A DNA stretch of 64,000 nucleotides from Salinimicrobium nanhaiense (GCA_012038135.1 JAAVJQ010000010.1:1-64000), one strand, 5' to 3'; shown: positions 34,537-46,546, numbered from the stretch's first letter. Notes: generated by a model from the letters alone, not told the origin. Numbers and translations are program-made.

Positions 34537-35159
34537 TTCTCGTATTTCAGGTGCATATATATTCCATACAAGATGTGCATTAGCCCAAACCCAAAAGCCC
34601 AGAATAAAAGAGAATACTCCATAAAATATGCAGCCAGCAATCCCAGGAAGATCTGTATGATCCCTAAAGACTTCATTTCCTCAAATGTAAATTTACCTGC
34701 GTTGGCTAAAGCTAAACCATAAAAGATAAGCGTAATTGGAATAATTAGTCCGAACAAACCTTTCGCTAGAAAGACCAGGATCAACAGGCCTCCTGCCACT
34801 AATGGAATGGCCATATTCAACACCAGCCTGCGGGCTGTGGCATTCCATAATTTTTCCCCATTCTTTCTGGCTTTTCTAAAGGAGAAATAGATTGCTGTAC
34901 TCACCGCAAGGAAAAGAACCACAAGTGCAAGAAGGATCATAGTAGAAAGGCTTCCGGATACTTCGCCACCGGTCAAAGTAGTAAAAAACCGGCTTCCTGA
35001 GTTCCTGTAAAAAAGCTCATAAACAAGATAAGCACCTATCAAGGCGTAAATTCCCGCCATGACACCTGATAAGCCTGTTAAAGACAAAAATTTTGTAGAA
35101 CGTTCCATCATAGAACGTATCTCTGTAAGGTCCTTAATATAATCCTGTTCTCTTTTCAT
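34533..35159 (-). CDS. Polytopic membrane protein co-transcribed with the winged-helix regulator
   Basis: 208 aa: hydrophilic helical N-terminus (MKREQDYIKDLTEIRSMMERSTKF), then six hydrophobic helices. No family name recognised with certainty. The partner regulator gene overlaps it by four bases. Paired arrangements of this membrane protein and HTH_34 regulator look like a small sensing or envelope module, by inference only. Confidence 0.78.
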   Translation of the reverse strand: MKREQDYIKDLTEIRSMMERSTKFLSLTGLSGVMAGIYALIGAYLVYELFYRNSGSRFFTTLTGGEVSGSLSTMILLALVVLFLAVSTAIYFSFRKARKNGEKLWNATARRLVLNMAIPLVAGGLLILVFLAKGLFGLIIPITLIFYGLALANAGKFTFEEMKSLGIIQIFLGLLAAYFMEYSLLFWAFGFGLMHILYGIYMHLKYEK

Positions 35160-35168
35160 TTAAAAAGC

Positions 35169-35185
35169 ACTTTGAATTACAAAGT
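35169..35185. promoter_or_regulatory. Candidate operator: ACTTTG-N5-CAAAGT (site 2)
   Basis: ACTTTGAATTACAAAGT, 17 bp, same arms and spacing as site 1. On the minus strand the arm is part of TAACTTTG, a perfect TAnnTTTG -7 element, 10-26 bp upstream of the ATG at 35159. A protein bound here would block its own promoter. Confidence 0.6.
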
Positions 35186-35288
35186 TAATAAAGTTTCCTT
35201 TGCTTTTACATCGGGAAGAAAATAAATAAATAGCTGTTTTAATTTCTGGAAATGCTGAGAAATGGAATGAGGATTTGGAGAGAGACTT

Positions 35289-35711
35289 TCAGGAATTAAT
35301 TGGACTTTCTGAAGGACTCAGATCGATTAATTTATTCCCTTTTTTACCTGGCCCAAAAAGTTCAAATAACCCTGAAGTTAGAAGCCAGATCGGCAAAAGG
35401 AGAATTAAAATAGCATCAGCAAAACCAAAGACAGCCAGGGAAGAGAAAAGAAGCATTACAGCCATAAGGATGAGGACAATTCCCGAAAACATTCTAATTC
35501 CTCTGGGTGCCCCACCTCTAAACAGACCGGCAAAAAAGGACCAGAATAAAGCGATTGCTACAAGAGCAAAGAATGCCGCTGATAAATAGTCCGATAAATT
35601 TGCATTTTCGAGGAGAAAGATAGCGCTGTAGGCAAAGATAAGGCCCAGCACCAATCGGGTAATGATCCAGAAGATTCGGGTGGCCCTAAAAAAGCTTTTG
35701 ATCAAGTTCAT
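35289..35711 (-). CDS. Membrane protein (140 aa), HdeD/DUF308-like
   Basis: Four to five hydrophobic helices over the whole length (IFWIITRLVLGLIFAYSAIFL, FFALVAIALFWSFFAG, MFSGIVLILMAVMLLF, ILLLPIWLLTSGLF). The internal pattern resembles DUF308/HdeD-type proteins, but the match is weak. Hydrophilic C-terminus. Stands alone between two gaps. Confidence 0.65.
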   Translation of the reverse strand: MNLIKSFFRATRIFWIITRLVLGLIFAYSAIFLLENANLSDYLSAAFFALVAIALFWSFFAGLFRGGAPRGIRMFSGIVLILMAVMLLFSSLAVFGFADAILILLLPIWLLTSGLFELFGPGKKGNKLIDLSPSESPINS

Positions 35712-35826
35712 ATTTTTTTTATAACTGAAAAAGAGATGATTAAAATAGGAATTAAAACATTATAAGGTAGCAAAGCAACAAATTTTTTCGCTTTTTAGTG
35801 GCAACGCCTCCCCCGGCACAGCCAAA

Positions 35827-35856
35827 AAAAACCTGAAGCAGAAACTTCAGGTTTTA
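35827..35856 (-). terminator. Terminator after the PLDc_N gene
   Basis: AAACCTGAAG (35829-35838) and CTTCAGGTTT (35845-35854), perfect 10-bp arms, followed on the minus strand by a T-run. Confidence 0.85.
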
Positions 35857-35885
35857 ACCGGTGTCAAAAATATCATTTTCTGAAC

Positions 35886-36092
35886 CTATTCTTTTTTCAT
35901 TCTTGAACTTCTGCCATAGGTGAGATATGCAAGTACTCCTACAAAGGGAACAAAAAATACCAGCAGTGCCCAAAGCATTCCTTCCTTACCCTTAAATTCC
36001 GAAGTGACAATTTCATAAAGGAAATACATCCATACGAGAAGGATTAGCAATAGAAAGATCTGTGGAAGAGAAGGTATAGCAAATTTTATCAT
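35886..36092 (-). CDS. PLDc_N domain small membrane protein
   Basis: 68 aa: two hydrophobic helices (about 9-28 and 38-58) around VTSEFKGKEGMLWALLVFFVPFVGVLAYLTYGR, which is the PLDc_N (phospholipase-D-nuclease N-terminal) domain alone, with no nuclease. Such stand-alone proteins are common; role unknown. It is 10 bp after the DUF3467 gene and ends at a terminator. Confidence 0.85.
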   Translation of the reverse strand: MIKFAIPSLPQIFLLLILLVWMYFLYEIVTSEFKGKEGMLWALLVFFVPFVGVLAYLTYGRSSRMKKE

Positions 36093-36102
36093 TACATTTT
36101 AA

Positions 36103-36429
36103 TCAAGCCTGACCCGTGGGACCGAAATTCAGTGGAATTGGCGGCTGCTCATAATCCTTTATCTCCCCGTGTGCCTTTTCAAAGCGGTTCACATTATCAG
36201 CAAGAGCCTTTAAAAGCCTTTTTGCGTGCTGTGGAGTTAAGATGATCCTGGATTTCACTTTACTTTTTGGAGTACCCGGCATGATGCTTACGAAGTCCAC
36301 CACGAATTCCGAAACCGAATGGTTAATGATGGCAAGATTAGAATAAGTGCCTTCGGCAACTTTTTCATCAAGTTCTATATTGATCTGTCCTTTTTTAGGT
36401 TTTTTGGTGTTGTTATTGTCGTCGCTCAT
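36103..36429 (-). CDS. DUF3467 family protein
   Basis: 108 aa. After a charged N-terminus (MSDDNNNTKKPKKGQ) comes INIELDEKVAEGTYSNLAIINHSVSEFVVDFV and SRIILTPQHAKRLLKALADNV, the DUF3467 fold. Small cytoplasmic protein without known function, usually directly after rpoC in Bacteroidota, as here. A terminator between it and rpoC suggests separate or partly attenuated expression. Confidence 0.92.
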   Translation of the reverse strand: MSDDNNNTKKPKKGQINIELDEKVAEGTYSNLAIINHSVSEFVVDFVSIMPGTPKSKVKSRIILTPQHAKRLLKALADNVNRFEKAHGEIKDYEQPPIPLNFGPTGQA

Positions 36430-36460
36430 TATATGATTTTATATGACTAAAAATACAAAA

Positions 36461-36489
36461 AAAATCCCGACCATGTTGGCCGGGATTTT
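36461..36489 (-). terminator. Terminator after rpoC
   Basis: AAAATCCCG (36461-36469) and CGGGATTTT (36481-36489), perfect arms; on the minus strand followed by TTTGTATTTTT. Confidence 0.85.
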
Positions 36490-36526
36490 TGTCTTACTGC
36501 AAGAAAACTGCTAAAGCAGTCACTTG

Positions 36527-39500
36527 CTAGTTATAATTCACTTCCTGCTTTTTCTCAAGCATTTCGTCAAATTCTTCCTTAGAACCAACAATGATATGTT
36601 CGTACTCACGAAGACCCGTACCTGCAGGAATTCTGTGGCCAACAATAACATTTTCTTTTAGTCCTTCTAGTTCATCCACCTTACCGCTTACAGCTGCCTC
36701 GTTAAGTACCTTCGTAGTTTCCTGGAAGGACGCCGCAGATATGAACGACTTTGTTTGAAGTGATGCTCTCGTGATACCCTGAAGAATTGGAGTCGCCGTT
36801 GCCGGAGTAACATCTCTCGCAGTTGCAAGATTTTTGTCCTCTCTTCTAAGAATAGAGTTCTCATCTCTCAACTCACGCGGAGAAACAAGTTGTCCCGGTT
36901 TAAGATTTTCTGAATCACCGGCATCCTCAATCACTTTCATTCCAAAGATCTCGTCATTTTCCTGGCTAAAGTCATCCTTATGAACCAGCTGGTTCTCAAG
37001 GAAAATTGTATCACCCGGATCAACGATCCTTACTTTACGCATCATCTGTCTTACAACTACTTCAAAGTGCTTATCGTTGATCTTCACCCCTTGTAGTCGG
37101 TAAACTTCCTGAACTTCGTTCACAAGATACTGTTGTACAGCGCTTGGTCCCTTGATTGCAAGAATATCTTCCGGCGTTACAGATCCATCAGATAATGGCA
37201 TTCCGGCACGTACGTAATCATTTTCCTGAACAAGGATCTGGTTAGAAAGCTTCACAAGATACTTCTTAACTTCTCCAAGTTTGGATTCAATAATGATCTC
37301 TCGGTTACCTCTTTTTACCTTTCCGAAGGAAACAACTCCGTCAATCTCACTTACCACAGCAGGGTTAGATGGGTTACGTGCTTCGAAAAGCTCGGTTACC
37401 CTTGGAAGACCTCCTGTAATATCCCCTGATTTGGAAGATTTACGTGGGATCTTGACCAGGATCTTACCTACTTTGATCTTCTCGTCGTTGTCCACCATAA
37501 GATGAGCTCCAACAGGAAGGTTGTAAGAACGAATCACTTCGTCTTTTTTACCAAGGATCTGTAGGGTTGGGATAAGCTTTTTGTTACGGCTTTCAGAAAT
37601 TACTTTTTCCTGGAATCCTGTTTGCTCATCGATCTCAACCTGGTAAGTCACCCCTTGCTCGATATTCTCATACTTGATCTTACCGGCAAATTCTGAAATG
37701 ATCACCCCGTTATAAGGATCCCACTGGCAAATTACCTCATCTTTAGAAACCTTGTCACCGTTTTTGATAAAAATCTGTGATCCATAAGGAATGTTACTTG
37801 TACTAAGGATAATTCCTGACTTCTCATCTTTCAGTTTCAATTCTGAAGTTCTGGAAATTACGATCTCTGCCTCACTACCATCGGGAGCTTCTCCTTTAAC
37901 GGTTTTAAGGTCTTCAATCTCTGCAATTCCGGGGAACTTCGCGATCAATTTATTTTCTTCAGAAATGTTTCCTGCAATACCACCCACGTGGAAGGTACGA
38001 AGGGTAAGCTGTGTACCCGGTTCTCCAATAGACTGGGCAGCCACAACTCCAACCGCTTCCCCTTTTTGTACCGTTTTATTGGTAGCAAGGTTACGGCCGT
38101 AACATTTCACACAAATTCCCTTTTTAGCCTCACAGGTAAGTGCAGATCTTACTTCAACACTTTCAATAGGTGCTTCAGTGATCTTCTTCACGATATCCTC
38201 ATCTATTTCAACACCTGTAGCAACAAGCAGTTCATTGGTTAAAGGATTGTAAACATCATGAAGGGCAGTTCTACCAAGAATTCTTTCTCCAAGAGATTCT
38301 ACGATTTCTTCGTTCTTCTTCAAAGGCGCCACGTCTACACCTCTTAAAGTACCACAATCTTCTTCATTGATGATCACATCCTGTGATACGTCAACAAGTC
38401 GACGGGTAAGGTACCCTGCATCGGCAGTTTTAAGAGCCGTATCGGCAAGACCTTTACGTGCACCGTGAGTAGAGATAAAGTATTCAAGGATCGAAAGACC
38501 TTCCTTAAAGTTAGAAAGGATCGGGTTTTCGATAATTTCTCCACCTCCTGAAGTAGATTTCTTAGGCTTAGCCATCAATCCACGCATACCGGTCAACTGA
38601 CGGATCTGTTCTTTAGATCCCCTCGCACCGGAGTCAAGCATCATGTACACCGAGTTAAATCCTTGCTGATCTTCACGAATACGCTTCATGGCTAATTCTG
38701 TTAAGCCGGCGTTCGTAGAAGTCCAGATGTCAATCACCTGGTTGTAACGTTCGTTGTTGGTGATAAGACCCATATTATAGTTTCCTATAATACCTTCAAC
38801 CTGCTCATTCGCGTCGTCGATCATAGACTGCTTCTCCTCCGGAATAATAATATCTCCCAAGCTGAAAGATAGACCTCCACGGAATGCGAATCCATAACCC
38901 ATTTCCTTAATAGCATCAAGGAATTCAGCAGTTTCAGGTACGCTTGTCACCTTAAGGATACGCCCGATGATATCACGAAGAGACTTTTTAGTAAGTACTT
39001 CGTTGATAAATCCGGCTTTTTCCGGTACTGCCTGGTTGAATAAAACTCTACCTACAGTAGTTTCAATGATCTGGTTCACCAGGTGCCCTGCTTCATTAAA
39101 ATCTTTTGTACGAATTTTAATCATCGCATTAAGCTCCACCATTTTCTGGTTATAGGCAATATTCACCTCTTCCGCAGAATAGAATGTAAGGCCTTCACCT
39201 TTAACAGCTCTTTCTGGAGTAGATTTTCTGGCCTTTGTCATATAGTAAAGACCAAGCACCATATCCTGAGAAGGAACAGTAACCGGAGAACCGTTAGCAG
39301 GGTTTAAAATGTTGTGCGAACCTAACATTAAAAGCTGCGCCTCGAGGATAGCCTCAGGTCCCAGCGGAAGGTGAACAGCCATCTGGTCACCATCAAAGTC
39401 GGCGTTGAATGCAGTACACGCAAGTGGGTGCAACTGGATCGCCTTACCTTCAATAAGTTTAGGCTGGAAAGCCTGGATACCAAGTCTGTGAAGGGTTGGG

Positions 39501-40828
39501 GCCCGGTTTAGTAACACAGGATGCCCTTTCAACACGTTCTCAAGAATATCCCAAACAACAGGTTCTTTCTTATCTATTATTTTTTTAGCAGACTTTACAG
39601 TCTTTACAATTCCTCTTTCGATAAGTTTTCTTATCACGAAAGGCTTGTAAAGTTCAGCTGCCATGTCTTTTGGAAGACCACATTCGTAGAACTTCAGCTC
39701 AGGTCCTACAACAATTACCGAACGCGCAGAATAATCAACACGCTTACCAAGCAGGTTTTGACGGAAACGCCCTTGCTTCCCTTTTAAGGAATCAGAAAGG
39801 GATTTCAACGGCCTGTTGGAATCAGTTTTTACTGCTGAAGATTTCCTGGTGTTGTCGAACAACGAATCCACAGATTCCTGAAGCATACGCTTCTCATTAC
39901 GAAGAATTACTTCAGGAGCTTTGATCTCCATTAATCTTTTCAGACGGTTGTTACGTATAATTACACGACGGTAAAGATCGTTCAAATCTGAAGTTGCGAA
40001 ACGCCCTCCATCAAGCGGCACCAGTGGACGTAATTCCGGCGGAATAATTGGAATTACTTTCATGATCATCCACTCCGGACGGTTTTCGCGGTTCTTGTTT
40101 GCATCACGAAGTGCTTCCACAACCTGAAGTCTTTTAAGAGCTTCAGTCTTACGTTGCTTGGAAGTTTCGTTATTTGCTTTATGTCTTAATTCATAAGAAA
40201 GTGAATCAAGATCAATACGCTGCAGGATGTCGATAAGACACTCTGCACCCATTTTAGCGATGAATTTGTTTGGATCATTTTCATCCAGGTAAAGGTTTTC
40301 CTGCGGAAGGGTATCCAGAATGTTCAGGTACTCTTCTTCAGTAAGAAAATCCATTTTCTTCAACGGCTCTCCATCTTCATTCTTCGCAATACCCGGCTGG
40401 ATTACCACGTATCTCTCGTAGTAAATGATCATGTCTAATTTCTTAGACGGAAGACCTAGCAGGTATCCAATTTTGTTTGGTAAAGAACGGAAGTACCAGA
40501 TATGTGCAACAGGAACCACCAGGTTAATATGCCCCACACGGTCTCTACGCACTTTCTTTTCGGTCACCTCTACACCACATCTATCACACACGATCCCTTT
40601 GTACCGGATCCTTTTGTACTTTCCGCAGGCACATTCGTAATCCTTAACAGGACCAAAGATACGCTCACAGAAAAGCCCATCCCTCTCGGGTTTGTGTGTA
40701 CGATAATTGATAGTTTCAGGCTTTAGGACCTCTCCGCGTGACTCGGCAAGAATCGACTCAGGAGAAGCTAAACCTATAGAGATCTTGTTAAACCTCTGTA
40801 CTGTATTCTTATCATTATTTCTAGCCAT
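36527..40828 (-). CDS. rpoC: RNA polymerase beta' subunit
   Basis: 1433 aa, full length. N-terminal zinc finger ([20 protein letters not shown]), the catalytic Mg2+ loop NADFDGDQ, trigger-loop region ([11 protein letters not shown]) and the second Cys cluster ([15 protein letters not shown]). Last gene of the rplKAJL-rpoBC operon; 87 bp separate it from rpoB. Within that gap is a CAGTAAACAGTATATAG...CTGCTTACTG word, a mild inverted repeat. Confidence 0.99.
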   Translation of the reverse strand: MARNNDKNTVQRFNKISIGLASPESILAESRGEVLKPETINYRTHKPERDGLFCERIFGPVKDYECACGKYKRIRYKGIVCDRCGVEVTEKKVRRDRVGHINLVVPVAHIWYFRSLPNKIGYLLGLPSKKLDMIIYYERYVVIQPGIAKNEDGEPLKKMDFLTEEEYLNILDTLPQENLYLDENDPNKFIAKMGAECLIDILQRIDLDSLSYELRHKANNETSKQRKTEALKRLQVVEALRDANKNRENRPEWMIMKVIPIIPPELRPLVPLDGGRFATSDLNDLYRRVIIRNNRLKRLMEIKAPEVILRNEKRMLQESVDSLFDNTRKSSAVKTDSNRPLKSLSDSLKGKQGRFRQNLLGKRVDYSARSVIVVGPELKFYECGLPKDMAAELYKPFVIRKLIERGIVKTVKSAKKIIDKKEPVVWDILENVLKGHPVLLNRAPTLHRLGIQAFQPKLIEGKAIQLHPLACTAFNADFDGDQMAVHLPLGPEAILEAQLLMLGSHNILNPANGSPVTVPSQDMVLGLYYMTKARKSTPERAVKGEGLTFYSAEEVNIAYNQKMVELNAMIKIRTKDFNEAGHLVNQIIETTVGRVLFNQAVPEKAGFINEVLTKKSLRDIIGRILKVTSVPETAEFLDAIKEMGYGFAFRGGLSFSLGDIIIPEEKQSMIDDANEQVEGIIGNYNMGLITNNERYNQVIDIWTSTNAGLTELAMKRIREDQQGFNSVYMMLDSGARGSKEQIRQLTGMRGLMAKPKKSTSGGGEIIENPILSNFKEGLSILEYFISTHGARKGLADTALKTADAGYLTRRLVDVSQDVIINEEDCGTLRGVDVAPLKKNEEIVESLGERILGRTALHDVYNPLTNELLVATGVEIDEDIVKKITEAPIESVEVRSALTCEAKKGICVKCYGRNLATNKTVQKGEAVGVVAAQSIGEPGTQLTLRTFHVGGIAGNISEENKLIAKFPGIAEIEDLKTVKGEAPDGSEAEIVISRTSELKLKDEKSGIILSTSNIPYGSQIFIKNGDKVSKDEVICQWDPYNGVIISEFAGKIKYENIEQGVTYQVEIDEQTGFQEKVISESRNKKLIPTLQILGKKDEVIRSYNLPVGAHLMVDNDEKIKVGKILVKIPRKSSKSGDITGGLPRVTELFEARNPSNPAVVSEIDGVVSFGKVKRGNREIIIESKLGEVKKYLVKLSNQILVQENDYVRAGMPLSDGSVTPEDILAIKGPSAVQQYLVNEVQEVYRLQGVKINDKHFEVVVRQMMRKVRIVDPGDTIFLENQLVHKDDFSQENDEIFGMKVIEDAGDSENLKPGQLVSPRELRDENSILRREDKNLATARDVTPATATPILQGITRASLQTKSFISAASFQETTKVLNEAAVSGKVDELEGLKENVIVGHRIPAGTGLREYEHIIVGSKEEFDEMLEKKQEVNYN

Positions 40829-40915
40829 AATACTTTTTATGTAGTAATCAGTTTTCAGTAAACAGTATATAGTAAAATCACACTGGATACTGCTTACTGT
40901 CCACTGGTGACTTTT

Positions 40916-43900
40916 TTATTCTTCTAATCTAATATCTAATCCCAGACCTTTCAATTCGTGCATCAATACGTTGAAAGATTCGGGTAGTCCAGGTTCCGGC
41001 ATTGGCTCACCTTTTACAATGGCTTCATAAGTCTTGGCTCTGCCTATTACATCATCAGACTTCACAGTCAAGATCTCCCGCAGGGTTGCTGAAGCACCAT
41101 ATGCCTCAAGCGCCCAAACTTCCATCTCTCCAAAACGCTGTCCACCAAATTGAGCTTTACCACCAAGTGGTTGCTGTGTGATCAATGAGTATGGCCCGAT
41201 TGAACGTGCGTGCATCTTATCATCGATCATGTGACCCAACTTAAGCATGTAGATCACCCCAACAGTTGCAGGCTGATCAAAACGATCTCCGGTTCCACCG
41301 TCATAAAGATAGGTGTGACCGAATCTCGGGATTCCCGCTTCATCTGTTAATTCGTTGATCTGGTCAATAGTTGCACCATCAAAAATTGGAGTGGCATATT
41401 TTCTACCTAATTTTTGACCTGCCCATCCAAGAACAGTTTCATAGATCTGTCCAATATTCATACGTGATGGTACCCCAAGTGGGTTCAATACGATATCTAC
41501 CGGAGTTCCATCTTCAAGGAATGGCATATCTTCCTGGCGAACGATACGTGCAACGATACCTTTGTTACCGTGACGTCCTGCCATCTTATCCCCTACTTTT
41601 AGTTTACGTTTCTTAGCGATGTAAACCTTAGCAAGTTTAATAATTCCAGCAGGTAATTCATCTCCCACAGAAATGGTGAATTTTTCTCTTCTTAAGTTAC
41701 CCTGTATATCATTTTCCTTAATGCGGTAATTGTGAAGAAGGTCGGCCACCATACTATTGGTATGCTCGTCGGTTGTCCAGGTTCCCTGGGTAAGGTGAGC
41801 ATAGTCATCAACTGCATTCAGCATTTTCTGAGTATACTTTTTACCTTTTGGAAGGATCTCCTCACCAAGGTCGTTCATCACTCCCTGAGCTGTTTTACCT
41901 CCAATGATAGCAAATAATTTATCTACCAGTTCAGATTTTAAAATGGCAAATTTCGCTTCATACTTTTTCTCAAGTGCTGCAACATCTTCTTTGTCCTGAG
42001 CTCTCTTACGCTTATCCTTAATGGCACGGGCAAACAATTTCTTGTCTATCACAACACCTCTTAAAGAAGGAGAAGCTTTTAGGGAAGCATCTTTTACATC
42101 TCCGGCCTTGTCACCAAAGATAGCTCTTAGAAGTTTTTCTTCAGGCGTTGGATCGCTTTCTCCTTTTGGAGTGATCTTACCAATAAGAATATCTCCAGGC
42201 TTCACTTCGGCACCAATACGAATCATTCCATTCTCATCAAGGTCTTTTGTAGCCTCTTCAGAAACGTTTGGAATGTCATTGGTCAATTCTTCATTACCTA
42301 ATTTTGTATCTCTAACTTCAAGAGAATACTCATCGATATGAATAGAAGTAAAAATATCATTTCTTACTACATTTTCTGAGATCACGATAGCATCCTCAAA
42401 ATTGTAACCTTTCCATGGCATGAAAGCCACTTTCATGTTACGACCAAGAGCAAGTTCTCCTGCCTCTGTAGCATAACCCTGACAAAGCACCTGTCCTTTT
42501 GTTACCCTGTCACCTACTCTTACGATTGGCTTCAGGTTAATAGAAGTACCCTGGTTTGTCTTTCTGAATTTTACAAGCTCATAAGTTTTAGAATCTGAAT
42601 CGAAGCTTACCATTCGCTCTTCTTCAGTTCTGTCATACTTAATGGTTATTCTTTCAGCATCTACACTTTCAACAGTTCCTTCACCTTCAGCATTGATCAA
42701 TACACGCGAATCTGTTGCCACCTGCCTTTCCAGTCCGGTTCCTACGATTGGAGAATCAACTCTCAATAGTGGTACAGCCTGGCGCATCATGTTTGATCCC
42801 ATCAAAGCACGGTTTGCATCATCATGCTCAAGGAAAGGAATCAATGAAGCAGAAATGGAAGCGATCTGGTTTGGAGCAACGTCCATGTAGTGAACCTGGG
42901 TAGGATCAACAACAGGGAAATCACCTTCTTCACGGGCAATTACTCTATCGGCTTCAATGGTCCCGTCGTCACTCATGGCGATGTTCGCCTGCGCGATCAT
43001 CTTATCCTCTTCTTCTTCGGCACTTAAATACCTTGGCTCATCTGTGATATTAACTTTACCATTAACAACAGTACGATATGGAGTTTCAAGGAATCCCATT
43101 GAGTTCACTTTGGCATAAGCCGAAAGTGAGGAAATAAGTCCAATGTTTGGACCTTCAGGCGTTTCAATAGGACAAAGTCTTCCGTAGTGAGTATAGTGAA
43201 CGTCACGTACCTCAAATCCTGCACGCTCACGGGAAAGACCACCTGGCCCAAGAGCCGAAAGTCTACGCTTGTGAGTGATCTCTGCAAGGGGGTTCGTCTG
43301 GTCCATGAACTGAGACAGCTGGTTGGTACCAAAGAAAGAGTTGATCACAGAAGACAAGGTCTTCGCGTTGATCAAATCAATTGGGGTAAACACCTCGTTG
43401 TCACGAACGTTCATCCTTTCACGAATGGTACGTGCCATACGGGCCAAACCTACACCAAACTGCTGAGACAGCTGCTCTCCTACTGTTCTAACACGACGGT
43501 TAGACAAGTGATCGATATCATCAACCTCTGCCTTAGAATTGATTAGCTCAATAAGATATTTTACGATGGTAATGATATCCTCTCGGGTAAGCACCTGCTT
43601 ATCCATTGCGATGTCAAGACCAAGTTTCTTGTTCATTCTGTAACGACCTACCTCACCTAAGTTGTAACGTTGATCTGAGAAGAACAATTTGTCAATAATT
43701 CCCCGGGCAGTTTCCTCATCTGGTGGTTCTGCATTACGAAGTTGACGGTATATGTGTTCCACCGCTTCCTTTTCGGAATTGGTTGGATCTTTTTGTAATG
43801 TATTATGGATGATCGCGTAGTCGCCGGTTTGATTATCCTCTTTGTGAAGAAGAATAGTCTTAGATCCGGTTTCAACGATCTCTTCAATGTGCTCTTTTTC

Positions 43901-44728
43901 AAGAACGGTATCACGATCAAGAATGATCTCATTACGTTCAATTGAAACTACCTCTCCTGTATCCTCATCAACAAAATCTTCATACCAGGTATTCAATACA
44001 CGTGCGGCCAATCTACGACCAAGGACTTTTTTAAGTCCGGTTTTGGAAACTTTCACCTCTTCAGCAAGGTCAAAAATCTCCAGAATGTCTTTATCGCGCT
44101 CAAAACCTATGGCACGGAAAAGGGTTGTAACAGGTAATTTTTTCTTCCTATCGATATACGCGTACATCACGCTGTTGATATCGGTAGCGAATTCAATCCA
44201 GGATCCTTTAAAAGGAATAACACGGGCAGAATAAAGTTTCGTGCCGTTTGCATGGAAGGATTGTCCAAAGAATACTCCGGGAGACCGGTGCAACTGAGAA
44301 ACTACTACACGCTCAGCTCCATTGATACAAAAGGTCCCGCTTGGGGTCATGTAAGGAATAGTCCCCAGGTACACATCCTGAACAATAGTTTCAAAATCCT
44401 CATGTTCGGGGTCTGTACAATAAAGCTTTAACCGTGCTTTGAGCGGTACACTATAGGTCAATCCACGCTCGATACATTCCTGAAGGGAATATCGCGGCGG
44501 GTCCACAAAATAGTCTAAAAATTCTAGTACGAATTGGTTACGGGTGTCCGTAATGGGAAAGTTCTCCATGAAGGTGTTATATAAACCTTCATTTCCTCTT
44601 TCTTCTGATTTCGTTTCTAGTTGAAAGAAGTCCTGAAATGACTTGATCTGGATATCCAGAAAGTCGGGGTAAGCAGGTCTGTTCTTTACAGAAGAGAAAC
44701 TCAATCTTTCAGTTTGCGTTGCTAACAT
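40916..44728 (-). CDS. rpoB: RNA polymerase beta subunit
   Basis: 1270 aa. ATG at 44728 ([25 protein letters not shown]) is the normal start; a TTG one codon earlier is unlikely. The rifampicin region can be read ([32 protein letters not shown]) and is wild-type-looking at Q, D, H and R positions. C-terminal [15 protein letters not shown]. Transcribed with rplL after a prominent hairpin (44800-44838). Confidence 0.99.
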   Translation of the reverse strand: MLATQTERLSFSSVKNRPAYPDFLDIQIKSFQDFFQLETKSEERGNEGLYNTFMENFPITDTRNQFVLEFLDYFVDPPRYSLQECIERGLTYSVPLKARLKLYCTDPEHEDFETIVQDVYLGTIPYMTPSGTFCINGAERVVVSQLHRSPGVFFGQSFHANGTKLYSARVIPFKGSWIEFATDINSVMYAYIDRKKKLPVTTLFRAIGFERDKDILEIFDLAEEVKVSKTGLKKVLGRRLAARVLNTWYEDFVDEDTGEVVSIERNEIILDRDTVLEKEHIEEIVETGSKTILLHKEDNQTGDYAIIHNTLQKDPTNSEKEAVEHIYRQLRNAEPPDEETARGIIDKLFFSDQRYNLGEVGRYRMNKKLGLDIAMDKQVLTREDIITIVKYLIELINSKAEVDDIDHLSNRRVRTVGEQLSQQFGVGLARMARTIRERMNVRDNEVFTPIDLINAKTLSSVINSFFGTNQLSQFMDQTNPLAEITHKRRLSALGPGGLSRERAGFEVRDVHYTHYGRLCPIETPEGPNIGLISSLSAYAKVNSMGFLETPYRTVVNGKVNITDEPRYLSAEEEEDKMIAQANIAMSDDGTIEADRVIAREEGDFPVVDPTQVHYMDVAPNQIASISASLIPFLEHDDANRALMGSNMMRQAVPLLRVDSPIVGTGLERQVATDSRVLINAEGEGTVESVDAERITIKYDRTEEERMVSFDSDSKTYELVKFRKTNQGTSINLKPIVRVGDRVTKGQVLCQGYATEAGELALGRNMKVAFMPWKGYNFEDAIVISENVVRNDIFTSIHIDEYSLEVRDTKLGNEELTNDIPNVSEEATKDLDENGMIRIGAEVKPGDILIGKITPKGESDPTPEEKLLRAIFGDKAGDVKDASLKASPSLRGVVIDKKLFARAIKDKRKRAQDKEDVAALEKKYEAKFAILKSELVDKLFAIIGGKTAQGVMNDLGEEILPKGKKYTQKMLNAVDDYAHLTQGTWTTDEHTNSMVADLLHNYRIKENDIQGNLRREKFTISVGDELPAGIIKLAKVYIAKKRKLKVGDKMAGRHGNKGIVARIVRQEDMPFLEDGTPVDIVLNPLGVPSRMNIGQIYETVLGWAGQKLGRKYATPIFDGATIDQINELTDEAGIPRFGHTYLYDGGTGDRFDQPATVGVIYMLKLGHMIDDKMHARSIGPYSLITQQPLGGKAQFGGQRFGEMEVWALEAYGASATLREILTVKSDDVIGRAKTYEAIVKGEPMPEPGLPESFNVLMHELKGLGLDIRLEE

Positions 44729-44799
44729 CAATGGACGGAATTATGTTATATTAAAAAAATGGGTGCGAAATAAACAGGAAATGTTTATATACGCAAAAT

Positions 44800-44838
44800 G
44801 GTTTAGACCTCAGAGAACCTAATCTCCGGGTCTAAACC
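44800..44838 (-). promoter_or_regulatory. rplL-rpoB intergenic hairpin, candidate attenuator or processing site
   Basis: GGTTTAGACC (44800-44809) pairs perfectly with GGTCTAAACC (44829-44838). The GGTTTAG word occurs once more just after the rplL stop (44853-44859), which could allow an alternative pairing. It lies where rplL-rpoB attenuators or RNase III sites are known in other bacteria; function here is inferred. Confidence 0.6.
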
Positions 44839-44860
44839 TATAAGTGTGTGTTGGTTTAGC

Positions 44861-45238
44861 TTACTTAAGCTCAACCTCAGCTCCTGCTTCTTCTAACTGT
44901 GCTTTTAATGCTTCAGCTTCGTCTTTAGAAACTCCCTCTTTTACTGGTTTTGGAGCACCATCTACCAATTCTTTAGCATCTTTCAAGCCAAGACCGGTAA
45001 GTTCTTTTACTAATTTCACTACGGCTAGTTTTGATCCACCCGGAGCTTTAAGGATTACGTCAAATTCAGACTGCTCTTCAGCGGCTTCTTCACCACCGGC
45101 AGCAGCACCACCAGCAGCAACTACAGCTGCAGCAGCAGGCTCAATCCCGTATTCGTTTTTCAAAATATCAGCTAACTCATTAACTTCTTTTACTGTTAAG
45201 TTAACCAATTGTTCTGCGAAATCTTTTAAATCTGCCAT
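44861..45238 (-). CDS. rplL: 50S ribosomal protein L7/L12
   Basis: 125 aa bL12. N-terminal dimer helices ([23 protein letters not shown]), Ala/Gly-rich hinge ([20 protein letters not shown]) and the C-terminal factor-binding domain ([39 protein letters not shown]). Stalk protein of the large subunit; four to six copies per ribosome bound to L10, encoded upstream. Confidence 0.98.
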   Translation of the reverse strand: MADLKDFAEQLVNLTVKEVNELADILKNEYGIEPAAAAVVAAGGAAAGGEEAAEEQSEFDVILKAPGGSKLAVVKLVKELTGLGLKDAKELVDGAPKPVKEGVSKDEAEALKAQLEEAGAEVELK

Positions 45239-45295
45239 TTTCTATCGTTTTTAAAATGTAATGTAATTTATGTTTGTTAAAAAGTGCGTACTATA

Positions 45296-45817
45296 CTATC
45301 CTTCTTTTTCAGAAAGGGTCTTAAGAATTCCTGCGATCTTACCACCACCAGATTTAAGTGCCGAAATAACATTTTTGGCAGGTGATTGTAGCAATCCAAC
45401 GATATCTCCAATAACTTCTTCTTTAGATTTGATGCTAACCAGAGTATCTAGTTTGTCATCTCCAATGAAGATAGCCTCTTCAATAAACGCGCCTTTTAGT
45501 AAAGGACGGTCAGATTTTTTTCTGAATTCTTTAATTACTTTAGCCGGTCCATTTCCTGTTTCAGAAAACATAATCGAAGTATTTCCTTTTAATACTGAAG
45601 GAAGTTCTCCAAAATCCTTATCTGAACTTTCCATGGCCTTAGCCAAAAGTGTGTTCTTAACTACCGCAAGCTTTACGTTAGCCTTAAAACAAGCTCTACG
45701 TAAATTTGTCGTATTCAAGGCGTTCAAGCCAGAAATATCGGCCAGGTAAATAGTAGTATTATCAGCTAACTGGGCAGTTAAATCTTCAATTACTCTTGAT
45801 TTTTCTTCTCTTGTCAT
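45296..45817 (-). CDS. rplJ: 50S ribosomal protein L10
   Basis: 173 aa uL10: MTREEKSRVIEDLTAQLADNTTIYLADISGLN, then the rRNA-binding globular part and the C-terminal helix that carries L12 dimers. In many bacteria L10 represses its own operon by binding the rplJ leader; here the leader between rplA and rplJ is only 12 bp, so any such site would lie within rplA. Confidence 0.98.
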   Translation of the reverse strand: MTREEKSRVIEDLTAQLADNTTIYLADISGLNALNTTNLRRACFKANVKLAVVKNTLLAKAMESSDKDFGELPSVLKGNTSIMFSETGNGPAKVIKEFRKKSDRPLLKGAFIEEAIFIGDDKLDTLVSIKSKEEVIGDIVGLLQSPAKNVISALKSGGGKIAGILKTLSEKEG

Positions 45818-45829
45818 AATCCAATAATA

Positions 45830-46528
45830 TTATTGCTCAGTGAACCTTTTGGTATCAACTTCAACGCTTGGGCTCATAGTGCTGGACATGTATATACTTT
45901 TGATATATACACCTTTAGCAGCCGTAGGTTTTAATTTTACCAGGGTAGTTAATAATTCTCTTGCGTTACCTGCTATTTTCTCTGCATCAAAAGATGCTTT
46001 TCCAATACCGGCATGAACAATACCTGTCTTATCTACTTTGAAATCGATCTTACCGGCTTTTACATCAGACACAGCTTTTGCTACGTCCATAGTAACAGTT
46101 CCGGTCTTTGGGTTAGGCATTAAACCTCTTGGTCCCAGGATACGTCCTAATGGTCCAAGTTTACCCATAACGCTGGGCATAGTGATGATCACATCAACAT
46201 CTGTCCAGCCTCCTTTGATCTTTTCAAGGTACTCATCCAATCCAACGTAATCTGCGCCGGCTTCTTTAGCTTCTGCTTCCTTATCTGGAGTCACAAGAGC
46301 CAAAACCTTTACGTCTTTACCTGTACCGTGTGGTAAGGTAACTACTCCACGCACCATTTGATTTGCCTTACGGGGATCAACGTTCAAACGAACGGCGATA
46401 TCCACAGAAGGATCAAAATTTACATTGGAAATCTCTTTTATTAAAGCTGAAGCTTCTGCAACCGAATAAGTTTTACCTTTTTCAAGTTTAGACTGTGCTT
46501 CCTTTTGCTTTTTAGTCAATCTTGCCAT
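45830..46528 (-). CDS. rplA: 50S ribosomal protein L1
   Basis: 232 aa uL1 with the family signature region [32 protein letters not shown] and [20 protein letters not shown]. Forms the mobile L1 stalk near the E site. L1 commonly represses rplKA by binding a hairpin in the mRNA; a candidate leader hairpin is at 47002-47036 upstream of rplK. Confidence 0.98.
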   Translation of the reverse strand: MARLTKKQKEAQSKLEKGKTYSVAEASALIKEISNVNFDPSVDIAVRLNVDPRKANQMVRGVVTLPHGTGKDVKVLALVTPDKEAEAKEAGADYVGLDEYLEKIKGGWTDVDVIITMPSVMGKLGPLGRILGPRGLMPNPKTGTVTMDVAKAVSDVKAGKIDFKVDKTGIVHAGIGKASFDAEKIAGNARELLTTLVKLKPTAAKGVYIKSIYMSSTMSPSVEVDTKRFTEQ

Positions 46529-46546
46529 TTTTAATTTCTTTTTGGA

